A stretch of DNA of 5,780 bases, from contig RFJM01000567.1 in assembly GCA_003694905.1 (NCBI GenBank), forward strand, positions 1-5,780, written 5' to 3'. The stretch's first letter is position 1. Every line of letters begins with the position of its first letter. This DNA is from Caldilineae bacterium (GTDB lineage: Bacteria > Chloroflexota > Anaerolineae > J102). Under the pieces are notes generated by a model, which had not been told where the DNA came from, did no database searches, and was given only the letters and a program-made list of their open reading frames with translations. The position numbers and the translations under genes were made by a program. Below are positions 1-5,584 of this stretch, in pieces.

Positions 1-1
1 C

Positions 2-178
2 CGGGTGATCGGCGCAGTCCTCCGCACCCGCGCCGGCGTGAAGCCCCTCTTTGTCTCACCCGGCCATCTCATCGATGTGGCGACGGCCGCCTCCCTCACG
101 CTGGACTGCTGTCCCCGTTACCGCCTGCCCGAGCCCCTGCGTGCCGCCCACCACCTGGCCGCCACGGGTGCGTCTTAG
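2..178 (+). CDS. nfi: Endonuclease V, C-terminal fragment (5' end outside window)
   Basis: This open frame enters from the left edge and ends at TAG 176-178, leaving 58 residues. The fragment reads GAVLRTRAGVKPLFVSPGH, followed by a conserved-looking IDVATAASLTLDCC segment and YRLPEPLRAAHHLA. This order (GAVLRT, KPLFVSPGH, then RLPEPLR-AH close to the C-terminus) is the characteristic tail of endonuclease V. That enzyme nicks DNA at the second phosphodiester bond 3' of deoxyinosine and starts repair of deaminated adenine. The catalytic acidic residues of the N-terminal and middle parts lie outside the window, so activity cannot be judged. The end looks natural, since the family usually stops shortly after the RLPEPxR-AH motif. 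It is convergent with the TerC gene and the stop codons overlap. The family call rests on recalled motifs, not on an alignment. Confidence 0.85.
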   Translation, partial: RVIGAVLRTRAGVKPLFVSPGHLIDVATAASLTLDCCPRYRLPEPLRAAHHLAATGAS

Positions 179-1089
179 CCGGGGCTTTCAGAAGGGGGCT
201 GTGCTGCCAGTCTGGCCGCGAAGAGGCGTTGCAGTATGAGATAGAGGCCGGACAGCACGATCTTGAAAGGCAGCAGCAGAATGTCCAACACCTGGTCCAG
301 AAGCGCGAAGACACGTGCCATGAACCGCAGGAATGGCCCCAACAGACGCTGCAAGAAAGGCGAGTGCGCGTAGATCACGGCCAGCACCAATGTGCTTACC
401 GAAATGGCGAACTTCTGCCAGTGACTGAAGTGCACGCCATGGCCCAGATAGTCCGCCGACTCTTCGATCAGCAACTCCAGGCTGATGTTGAAAACGAGGA
501 GATAGGCAGTGGGTGCCAGGATCGGCTCCCGTTCGATCATCAGCGTAAACAGCTGGGCCGCGAAGCGCATGGTGACAATGCCCAACGCCACGCCCAACAT
601 TACTACCAGAATGTGGTCGCTGAGGGCCACGGCTGCTACCACGTTGTCGATGCTAAAGGCGAGGTCTGCCAGCTCGACCATCAACACGACCCGCCAGAAG
701 GTACCGTTGGAGACCCGACTCACGGCGCCGTCCACATCTTCTTCCTCCTCGTGTTCCGCAGCCAGATGGGAAACGGAGAGCTTGAGGAGATAGGCCGCGC
801 CCAACAGCCGTAGCCAGGGGTTGCGGATGACAAAGGACGCAGCCAGCAGCATCAGGCCACGCCCCGCGTAGGCGCCCAATAGCCCCACCTTCAGGGCGGC
901 TGCTCGCTGTCCGCCCAGGACCCGGTCGCCCCAGCGATGCAAGAAGGCCAGGGGTCCCGGCCAGGGGATGGGCTCATTGGCGGGTAGGACCGAGACCATG
1001 GCTCCCAGCACCGCAGCATTGTCGATGGAGAGGATCCCTTCCAAGAAGATCAATTGCGCAACGATGAATAGAACTTCGACAGGCGTCAT
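175..1089 (-). CDS. TerC-family integral membrane protein (putative metal ion exporter)
   Basis: This 304-residue polytopic membrane protein carries the two hallmark TerC motifs: LEGILSIDNA at residues 16-25 in the first membrane helix and DLAFSIDNVVAA at 142-153. Each holds the acidic and Asn residues thought to line a metal path. About seven or more hydrophobic segments are visible. A soluble acidic loop (EHEEEEDVD, 112-120) lies between the two halves, and a hydrophobic extension covers about 226-293. Family members include tellurite-resistance TerC, Alx and the Bacillus YkoY/MeeF-type manganese exporters that metallate secreted enzymes, so manganese or other divalent cation export is the likeliest role, by inference. 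The start at 1089 has only a weak Shine-Dalgarno (GGAAA, about 6 nt upstream), but the SIDN motif near the N-terminus fits it. A strong promoter lies just upstream with a leader of only about 30 nt, which leaves no room for a yybP-ykoY manganese riboswitch. No tellurite-resistance genes are adjacent. Confidence 0.9.
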   Translation of the reverse strand: MTPVEVLFIVAQLIFLEGILSIDNAAVLGAMVSVLPANEPIPWPGPLAFLHRWGDRVLGGQRAAALKVGLLGAYAGRGLMLLAASFVIRNPWLRLLGAAYLLKLSVSHLAAEHEEEEDVDGAVSRVSNGTFWRVVLMVELADLAFSIDNVVAAVALSDHILVVMLGVALGIVTMRFAAQLFTLMIEREPILAPTAYLLVFNISLELLIEESADYLGHGVHFSHWQKFAISVSTLVLAVIYAHSPFLQRLLGPFLRFMARVFALLDQVLDILLLPFKIVLSGLYLILQRLFAARLAAQPPSESPG

Positions 1090-1124
1090 CTCTGCTTTCC
1101 GCGAGGTGGAGTTGGCGAAGCCGA

Positions 1125-1153
1125 ACTATACCACGCCGCGACCCGGCCGTCAA
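1125..1153 (-). promoter_or_regulatory. Sigma70-type promoter for the TerC gene
   Basis: Read on the minus strand, a -35 box TTGACG (1148-1153) is followed after exactly 17 bp by a -10 box TATAGT (1125-1130). Both match the consensus at 5 of 6 positions. Transcription would begin near 1118, about 30 nt before the TerC ATG. This lets TerC be expressed independently of the upstream oxidoreductase gene. The site was seen directly in the sequence, and its use is inferred. Confidence 0.75.
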
Positions 1154-1190
1154 TCGGACCGCGACGGCGAATGTATCCTGGCTTGCCGTT

Positions 1191-1207
1191 GGCCCGGGGA
1201 TCGGGCC
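1191..1207 (-). terminator. GC hairpin after the Gfo/Idh/MocA gene (possible terminator, no U-tract)
   Basis: A perfect 6-bp stem, GGCCCG (1191-1196) with CGGGCC (1202-1207), encloses a 5-nt loop. It lies 17 nt past the stop codon of the oxidoreductase gene and upstream of the TerC promoter. No run of T follows on the minus strand, so it is not a classical intrinsic terminator. It could protect the 3' end of the mRNA or contribute to termination. Confidence 0.25.
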
Positions 1208-1224
1208 TCTGTGCCGGGGTTGCG

Positions 1225-2217
1225 CTACGGCTCCACCCACCGGCCGGTCTGGGCACTGCGGAAGATGGCCTCGATCACCTTCATATTGGCCACCGCATCG
1301 GTTAGCGGTGTTGGCACCGGTGTGTCGTTCAGTACCGCCTGCGAGAAGAGATCGCCCTGGATGGTGTACTGATCGCAGATGTCGAACACCATCTCCTCTG
1401 TGCTATCGTCACGCACAAGCCAGAGGCGGGTAGGACGGTCGGACGGCGCGTTGAAGGGAATCTCGATTTCGATGCGGCCGTGCGTTCCCATGATGTGCAC
1501 CCGCTGATAAGGGCTCAGCTGTGTGGCGCAGGTGAAGGTGCCGGTCCCCTGCCCGAAGTCCATCATGCCCGAGGCCAGGCGATCGATCTTGAAGTCGGGG
1601 TCAAACTCCACGATGCCGTTGACCCGCAGCGGTTCAGCATCGAACAGAAAACGCGAGAGCGAAATGCAATAGCAGCCGATGTCCATCAATCCACCCCCGC
1701 CGATGTCGGGCTGATTGCGCACGTTGTTGGGATCCACATTGTAGTAGGAGAAGAATGCATGCACCGTGCGCAAGCGTCCGATGGCTTCTTGCCGCACCAG
1801 CTCACGCGCTCGTTGCCATTGCGGATGCATGCGGTACATAAAAGCTTCCATTACCTTCAGATGCGGGTGCTGCCTGGAGGCATCGAGCAGCTGCTCCGCC
1901 TCGGCCGAACTGAGCCCGATGGGCTTCTCGCACAGCACATGCTTGCCGGCCTCGAGGGCGCGAACCGACCAGGGGACGTGCAGGTGATTGGGCAGCGGGA
2001 TGTAGACGGCATCGATGTCCGGGTCGGCCAGCAGCGCCTCGTAGGAACCATAGGCCTTGGGGATACCAAGGCGATCGGCTGCGGCCTCGGCACGGGATCG
2101 ATCGCGCGAGGCGATGGCTACGATCTCGCTGTATCGGCCTTTTTGCATGGCCGGGATCACTTTCTCGGTGCCGATTTTGGCGGTGCTGAGCACCCCCCAA
2201 CGCACTCTGTCTGGCAT
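1225..2217 (-). CDS. Gfo/Idh/MocA-family NAD(P)-dependent oxidoreductase
   Basis: This 330-residue protein has the usual family length and is probably cytoplasmic, with no signal peptide. Residues 1-120 form a Rossmann domain for NAD(P): a variant glycine-rich loop GVLSTAKIG (8-16), the SRDRSRAEAAA segment after strand two, IDAVYIPLPNHLH (68-80) and the hallmark EKP (97-99), whose Lys98 is the usual catalytic lysine. The C-terminal half is the alpha/beta substrate domain with MEAFMYRMHPQW (123-134) and GGGGLMDIGCYCI (173-185). In the latter, Asp179 and Tyr183 sit where other members have Asp and His. Tyr at that position resembles the glucose-fructose oxidoreductase, dihydrodiol dehydrogenase and xylose dehydrogenase branch, so a sugar or polyol substrate is likely, but it cannot be named. 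The ATG has a good Shine-Dalgarno AAGGAG (2224-2229) 6 nt upstream. The gene follows the FAD-linked oxidase gene by 53 nt, probably in the same transcript. Confidence 0.9.
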   Translation of the reverse strand: MPDRVRWGVLSTAKIGTEKVIPAMQKGRYSEIVAIASRDRSRAEAAADRLGIPKAYGSYEALLADPDIDAVYIPLPNHLHVPWSVRALEAGKHVLCEKPIGLSSAEAEQLLDASRQHPHLKVMEAFMYRMHPQWQRARELVRQEAIGRLRTVHAFFSYYNVDPNNVRNQPDIGGGGLMDIGCYCISLSRFLFDAEPLRVNGIVEFDPDFKIDRLASGMMDFGQGTGTFTCATQLSPYQRVHIMGTHGRIEIEIPFNAPSDRPTRLWLVRDDSTEEMVFDICDQYTIQGDLFSQAVLNDTPVPTPLTDAVANMKVIEAIFRSAQTGRWVEP

Positions 2218-2270
2218 GATACGCTCCTTGCAAGAAAGGGCACGGTTGAGAAAGGAGATAGAAGCCGGGT

Positions 2271-3665
2271 TCAGTGGCCGGCGGTAGGAAGCATCTTGCC
2301 GGGGTTGGCGAGACCCTTGGGGTCCATGACCTGACGCAGTTCGGCCATGACCTCCAGGTCCACGGGGCTAAACATGTAGGACATATAGTCCCGCTTTTCT
2401 ACCCCGATGCCGTGCTCGCCCGTGAGCGAGCCGCCCAGATCGACGCACATCTTCAGGATCTTGCCTGCCAGCTCTTCGGCCCGCTCGAGCGCGCCCTCCA
2501 CGCTGCCGTCGAAGAGGATCAGCGGGTGGAGGTTACCGTCGCCGGCATGGAAGACATTGGCCACGTCCAGACCGTACTCCCGGCCCAGTCGATCGATCTC
2601 GGCCAGGGCCTGCCCCAGGCGACCTCGCGGTACCACGCCGTCCTGGACCACGTAGTCGGGGCTAAGGCGCCCCACCGCCGAGAACGCTCCCTTGCGGCCC
2701 TGCCAGATGCGGGCCCGCTCCTCGTCTGTCTGCGCCACGATAACCTGCTCCGCGCCCGAGGCCTGGATGAGATCGACCAGCTCTTCGAATTCACGGTCCA
2801 CCTGCTCCGCCTCACCGTCCAGTTCCACGATGAGCATGGCGCGCGCCTCCTGAGGATAACCCGCTCCTACTGCGGCTTCGGCAGCTCTCATGGCCAGCGT
2901 GTCCATGATCTCTATGGCGGCGGGGAGCAACCCGGCCCCCACTACCGAGGCCACCGCGTTGCCTGCCGATTCCAGATCCCTGTAGGCTGCCATCACCGTC
3001 CGGAAGCTCTCCGGCCGGGGCAAGAGCCGCACCGTCATCTCCAGAGCGATGCCGAACAGCCCCTCCGAGCCCACGAACAGCCCCACCAGATCGGGCCCCA
3101 CGCCCACCCCTTCCAGACTCCGGCTGCCGAAGCGCACCACTTCCCCGTCGGCCAACACCACCTTCATGCTCAGGATATGGTTGCTGGTCATCCCGTACTT
3201 CAGGCAGTGTGCTCCCCCCGAATTGAAAGCCACGTTCCCGCCAATCGTACAGATGGGCTGGCTGGAGGGGTCGGGTGCATAGTAGAGGCCGTAGGGAGCT
3301 GCCGCCTGCGAGATCTGCAGGTTGATGACTCCGGCCTCGACCACCGCAAAGCGCTGTTCTGGATCCAGGTGCAAGATGCGGTTGAGCCGGTTGAGGGCGA
3401 TGACGATGCCGTTCTCCACGGGTAGCGAGCCACCCGATAGGCTGGTGCCGCTGCCCCGAGCCACAAAAGGCACTTCGTGCTCATTGCAAAGCCGAACCGT
3501 CTCGACCACCTCATCCTGTGTGACCGGAATGACCACCGCCTGAGGCCGGGCGCGAAACGAGGTCAGCGCATCCGATTCATAGGCGATCAGTTGGGCCGGC
3601 CGGGTGAGTAGCCGGTCGGGAGGATAGATACGGGAGAGGGCGGAAAGGAAAGCCGTTGTGGACAT
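2271..3665 (-). CDS. glcD: FAD-linked oxidase, glycolate oxidase subunit GlcD type
   Basis: This 464-residue protein belongs to the VAO/PCMH FAD-binding superfamily (D-lactate, glycolate and 2-hydroxyacid dehydrogenases). FAD-binding motifs are RGSGTSLSGG (70-79), GGNVAFNSGGAHCLKYG (142-158) and GSEGLFGI (199-206). The C-terminal FAD-oxidase domain has VVQDGVVPR (339-347), the histidine pair of HAGDGNLHP (373-381), GEHGIGVEKR (417-426) and the final NPGKMLP (454-460). It would oxidise a 2-hydroxy acid such as glycolate or D-lactate to the keto acid. Its electron acceptor is unknown here, because no GlcE or GlcF partner lies in the window. The first FAD motif reads GNVAFNSGG, where GlcD usually has GNVAEN[SA]GG. 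An open frame extends 16 residues further upstream to 3713, but ATG 3665 has a strong GGAGGT ribosome-binding site and gives the usual N-terminus, so it is preferred. The substrate is inferred only at family level; the symbol is by similarity. Confidence 0.9.
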   Translation of the reverse strand: MSTTAFLSALSRIYPPDRLLTRPAQLIAYESDALTSFRARPQAVVIPVTQDEVVETVRLCNEHEVPFVARGSGTSLSGGSLPVENGIVIALNRLNRILHLDPEQRFAVVEAGVINLQISQAAAPYGLYYAPDPSSQPICTIGGNVAFNSGGAHCLKYGMTSNHILSMKVVLADGEVVRFGSRSLEGVGVGPDLVGLFVGSEGLFGIALEMTVRLLPRPESFRTVMAAYRDLESAGNAVASVVGAGLLPAAIEIMDTLAMRAAEAAVGAGYPQEARAMLIVELDGEAEQVDREFEELVDLIQASGAEQVIVAQTDEERARIWQGRKGAFSAVGRLSPDYVVQDGVVPRGRLGQALAEIDRLGREYGLDVANVFHAGDGNLHPLILFDGSVEGALERAEELAGKILKMCVDLGGSLTGEHGIGVEKRDYMSYMFSPVDLEVMAELRQVMDPKGLANPGKMLPTAGH

Positions 3666-3674
3666 GGGCACGAC

Positions 3675-3680
3675 ACCTCC
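3675..3680 (-). promoter_or_regulatory. Ribosome-binding site that sets the glcD start
   Basis: GGAGGT on the minus strand ends 9 nt before ATG 3663-3665. It is the best Shine-Dalgarno sequence in the window and favours this start over the in-frame ATG at 3713. Confidence 0.75.
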
Positions 3681-3689
3681 ATGGGCGAA

Positions 3690-3705
3690 GGCGCACAGGC
3701 GCACA
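3690..3705. repeat. Two tandem copies of an 8-mer upstream of glcD
   Basis: GGCGCACA occurs twice head to tail in the 84-bp gap between adk and glcD. It is short and may be chance or slippage. No function can be assigned. Confidence 0.5.
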
Positions 3706-3712
3706 GGGAACA

Positions 3713-3746
3713 CCGCCAGGGCCTGTACATGACGTGCCCCTGGCGG
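3713..3746 (-). terminator. Hairpin just after adk (possible terminator or mRNA stabiliser)
   Basis: A perfect 9-bp inverted repeat, CCGCCAGGG (3713-3721) with CCCTGGCGG (3738-3746), has a 16-nt loop. It begins 3 nt past the adk stop codon. No T-run follows on the minus strand, so full termination is doubtful. Partial termination or 3'-end protection would change the ratio of adk to glcD transcripts. Confidence 0.35.
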
Positions 3747-3749
3747 CGC

Positions 3750-4439
3750 TCAGTAACTCGGCTCCATCACCGGCTTGATGCCGTGTTCTTCCAGGACCTT
3801 CAGCAGCCGGGCGGTCACGCGGTCGGGCGGAGCATCTCCATCCACCTTGACCAGCAAGCCCTTAGCAAAGTAGTAGCCGATGAGAGGGGATGTCTGCTTG
3901 TAATAGACGTAGAGGCGATTGCGCACGGTCTCCGGCTTGTCGTCATCTCGCTGATACAGTTCACCGCCGTCGACATCGCAGATGCCGGCCTGCTTGGGCG
4001 GATTGAACTCGATGTGATAGACGGCACCGCAGTTCCTGCACACGCGGCGGCCGGTGATGCGGCGGGTGACTTCCGCGTCGCTGACATCCAGCATGAGGGC
4101 CAGGACGACACCGTTGCGGTCCGCCAGCAACTCGTCCAGGGCTACCACCTGCTCCAGCGTGCGTGGAAAGCCATCGAAGATGACACCTGCAGCGCAATCC
4201 GGTTGCTGCAAGCGATCGCGCACCATTCCCAGCGTGACATCGTCGGGCACAAGTTCGCCGGCGTCGATATACCGCTTGGCCAGTCGGCCCAACTCGGTCT
4301 GCTGGCTGATGTTATGCCGGAAGAGATCTCCCGTGGCGACGTGAGGCAACCCCACCACCTTCTGCAATATGCGTGCCTGAGTTCCTTTGCCCGAGCCCGG
4401 CGGGCCGAGAAAGACGATATAGGTCTGTTTAGTCAGCAT
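3750..4439 (-). CDS. adk: Adenylate kinase, zinc-type LID
   Basis: This 229-residue cytoplasmic enzyme interconverts ATP + AMP and 2 ADP. Visible motifs are the P-loop GPPGSGKGT (12-20), the AMP-binding ATGDLFR (35-41), DGFPR (89-93) and a long-form LID at about 131-168. The LID holds Cys134-x2-Cys137-x16-Cys154-x2-Asp157, the structural zinc site in the Cys-Cys-Cys-Asp form known from Bacillus adenylate kinases. The RDDDKPETVRNRL segment (164-176) carries the conserved arginines. Length is normal for long-form enzymes (about 215-220), with a slightly longer C-terminus. Two ATG codons lie at the start. The one at 4439 is chosen because GAGGT is 7 nt upstream of it but only 1 nt from the one at 4445. 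The gene lies between a prenyltransferase and a glycolate-oxidase-like gene, not in the ribosomal-protein cluster (secY-adk-map) where many bacteria keep it, so it could be a second copy. Confidence 0.95.
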   Translation of the reverse strand: MLTKQTYIVFLGPPGSGKGTQARILQKVVGLPHVATGDLFRHNISQQTELGRLAKRYIDAGELVPDDVTLGMVRDRLQQPDCAAGVIFDGFPRTLEQVVALDELLADRNGVVLALMLDVSDAEVTRRITGRRVCRNCGAVYHIEFNPPKQAGICDVDGGELYQRDDDKPETVRNRLYVYYKQTSPLIGYYFAKGLLVKVDGDAPPDRVTARLLKVLEEHGIKPVMEPSY

Positions 4440-4446
4440 CAGCATA

Positions 4447-4451
4447 ACCTC
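4447..4451 (-). promoter_or_regulatory. Ribosome-binding site that sets the adk start
   Basis: GAGGT on the minus strand stands 7 nt before ATG 4437-4439 and 1 nt before ATG 4443-4445. The spacing supports the inner start, which removes two residues from the protein. Confidence 0.55.
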
Positions 4452-4526
4452 AGTTTTCTGTCGACGATGACAGCGATTTCAAAGTACATGCCAACTTTAC
4501 CACAACCGCCGCGAAGTTGCCCAAAC

Positions 4527-5453
4527 TCAGGAGTGGGAAAGATAGAGCACCCCCACCGCGGACAGCCCCCAGAGCACGGCCGTAACGAAAAGATGCCTGT
4601 CCTTGAAGAGCAGTTCATCGGGCGCGCCGCCCAGTTTCTTCACGTGCACCAGATAGAGGTAGCGGAACAGGAAATAGACCACGAAGGGAATCGTCAGCAT
4701 CATCATGTCGTTCTTGGGAAGGTTCTCGGCGGAGAAGGTATAGAAAGAGTAGGACACGACCGTCGCCGCCGTGATGATACCGATGAGTTGGTCCAGGAAC
4801 TCCACCGTGTAGTGATCCAGTATGGCGCGGTGGTTGGTGGCTCCTGCCTCCAGACTGGTTAACTCATGACGGCGCTTGCCCAGCGCGATGAGAAGCGAAA
4901 TGAAGGTCACACAAACGTAGAGCCAGGGCGAGAAGCGTTCCACATGCACCACCATGGCGCCGCCCGCCACTCGCAGCAGAAAACCCGCAGCCACGGTCAG
5001 CGCATCCAGGATGACCAGGTTCTTGAGATAGAAAGAGTACGCCACATTGAGCAGAAAGTAGCCCAAGATGGTGATGCCCAGCAGCGGTTCCAGTGCCAGC
5101 GCAGCACCGACCGCTACCACCAGCAGCAGCGCCATGGCCGTCAATGCCACACCCGGTTGCAAGATGCCCGCGGCCAGGGGCCGATGGCGCTTGATCGGGT
5201 GGGCCCGGTCCTTTTCCCGATCCACCACATCGTTGAGGAGGTAGACACTGCTTGAGATCAGGCAGAAGAGCGCGAAGGCCACTACCGTGCGCAGCGTCGG
5301 CTCCAGCCGTAAGAACTTGCCGTCGAAGACCAAAGCCGCGAACACGACCACATTCTTGGTCCACTGCCGCGGCCGCATCGTCTTGACGAGTGCTCGAAGG
5401 ATTGTCATATATGTCGGGGAAGGAATCGATGTCACGTTTTCTTGCATATCCAT
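4527..5453 (-). CDS. UbiA-superfamily prenyltransferase, decaprenyl-phosphate phosphoribosyltransferase-like
   Basis: This 308-residue protein is all membrane helices apart from the N-terminus, with about eight or nine hydrophobic segments. The first UbiA aspartate motif is NDVVDREKDRAHP (74-86), directly followed by IKRHRPLAAG. This HPxKRxRPxAxG continuation is typical of the branch that includes mycobacterial Rv3806c, which joins PRPP to decaprenyl phosphate to give decaprenylphosphoryl-5-phosphoribose, precursor of the arabinose donor for cell-wall polymers. Further conserved pieces are RPRQWTKN near residues 27-34, YSFYLKNLVILD (139-150) in place of a classical second aspartate motif, and GKRRHEL (192-198). 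Length matches the roughly 300 residues of Rv3806c. The open frame reaches 5549, but that ATG lies at the predicted transcription start and the extension (SHRSSRWRVPG...) is not membrane-like. ATG 5453 with GGAG 8 nt upstream is preferred. It is the first gene of the likely four-gene transcript. The exact prenyl and sugar substrates are inferred. Confidence 0.87.
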   Translation of the reverse strand: MDMQENVTSIPSPTYMTILRALVKTMRPRQWTKNVVVFAALVFDGKFLRLEPTLRTVVAFALFCLISSSVYLLNDVVDREKDRAHPIKRHRPLAAGILQPGVALTAMALLLVVAVGAALALEPLLGITILGYFLLNVAYSFYLKNLVILDALTVAAGFLLRVAGGAMVVHVERFSPWLYVCVTFISLLIALGKRRHELTSLEAGATNHRAILDHYTVEFLDQLIGIITAATVVSYSFYTFSAENLPKNDMMMLTIPFVVYFLFRYLYLVHVKKLGGAPDELLFKDRHLFVTAVLWGLSAVGVLYLSHS

Positions 5454-5461
5454 GGGTGCGT

Positions 5462-5465
5462 CTCC
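5462..5465 (-). promoter_or_regulatory. Ribosome-binding site that sets the prenyltransferase start
   Basis: GGAG on the minus strand is 8 nt before ATG 5451-5453. The other in-frame candidates (5447, 5408) have no comparable site, and 5549 coincides with the predicted transcription start. Confidence 0.5.
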
Positions 5466-5467
5466 GT

Positions 5468-5524
5468 CACCTCGACGATCTGCCGTGGCGCGCGAACAGC
5501 CAGGTACGCGCCACCTCGAGGATC
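5468..5524 (-). promoter_or_regulatory. Structured 5' leader of the prenyltransferase gene: 13-mer direct repeat around a hairpin
   Basis: Two copies of a 13-mer, CACCTCGACGATC (5468-5480) and CACCTCGAGGATC (5512-5524), differ at one base and are 44 bp apart start to start. Between them, GTGGCGCG (5485-5492) pairs perfectly with CGCGCCAC (5507-5514) to form an 8-bp stem with a 14-nt loop. All of this lies inside the predicted leader of about 96 nt. In the mRNA each repeat copy ends in GAGGTG, a Shine-Dalgarno-like string. The arrangement could regulate translation or bind a protein, or could be chance. No known riboswitch family is recognised. Confidence 0.35.
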
Positions 5525-5555
5525 GGTGCGAGATCTGGGCTTGACACAATCATGC

Positions 5556-5584
5556 ATCTTAGCCTGCCCTGGTGTTGCGGTCAA
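5556..5584 (-). promoter_or_regulatory. Sigma70-type promoter for the prenyltransferase gene and probably the genes after it
   Basis: On the minus strand, -35 TTGACC (5579-5584, 5 of 6 matches) and -10 TAAGAT (5556-5561, 4 of 6 including the key TA and final T) are separated by 17 bp. The predicted transcription start near 5549 leaves a leader of about 96 nt to ATG 5453. No equally good promoter was found in the three gaps further downstream, so it may serve ubiA-like, adk, glcD and gfo together. Confidence 0.6.

Noticed and set aside
229..813. Plus-strand open frame of 194 codons opposite the TerC gene
   Set aside because: Its Gln/His-rich translation is the complement of hydrophobic membrane-helix codons, not a real protein.
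1480..2334. Plus-strand open frame of 284 codons opposite the Gfo/Idh/MocA gene
   Set aside because: Antisense to a gene with clear Rossmann and EKP motifs. No start signals or motifs of its own.
2274..3425. Long plus-strand open frame of 383 codons opposite glcD
   Set aside because: It is fully antisense to a clear GlcD gene, rich in His, Gln and Arg with no family motifs or ribosome-binding site. High GC in third codon positions keeps this antisense frame open.
4472..4486. Sigma54-like sequence TGGCATG-N4-TTG upstream of adk on the minus strand
   Set aside because: The essential GC of the -12 element is GA here and the -24 element is imperfect. No sigma54 activator site is visible.
4490..4521. 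Possible adk promoter TTGGGC with TAAAGT on the minus strand
   Set aside because: The spacer is 19 bp and both boxes are weak, so it falls below the standard of the two promoters reported. A minor promoter here cannot be excluded.
3681..4862. Plus-strand open frame of 393 codons opposite adk and the end of the prenyltransferase gene
   Set aside because: It covers two well-supported genes on the other strand and the gap between them, and its product resembles no protein. It is a composition shadow.
5541..5546. TTGACA on the plus strand, a perfect -35 box
   Set aside because: No -10 element occurs 15-19 bp downstream, and the following sequence on that strand is antisense to the leader and prenyltransferase gene.
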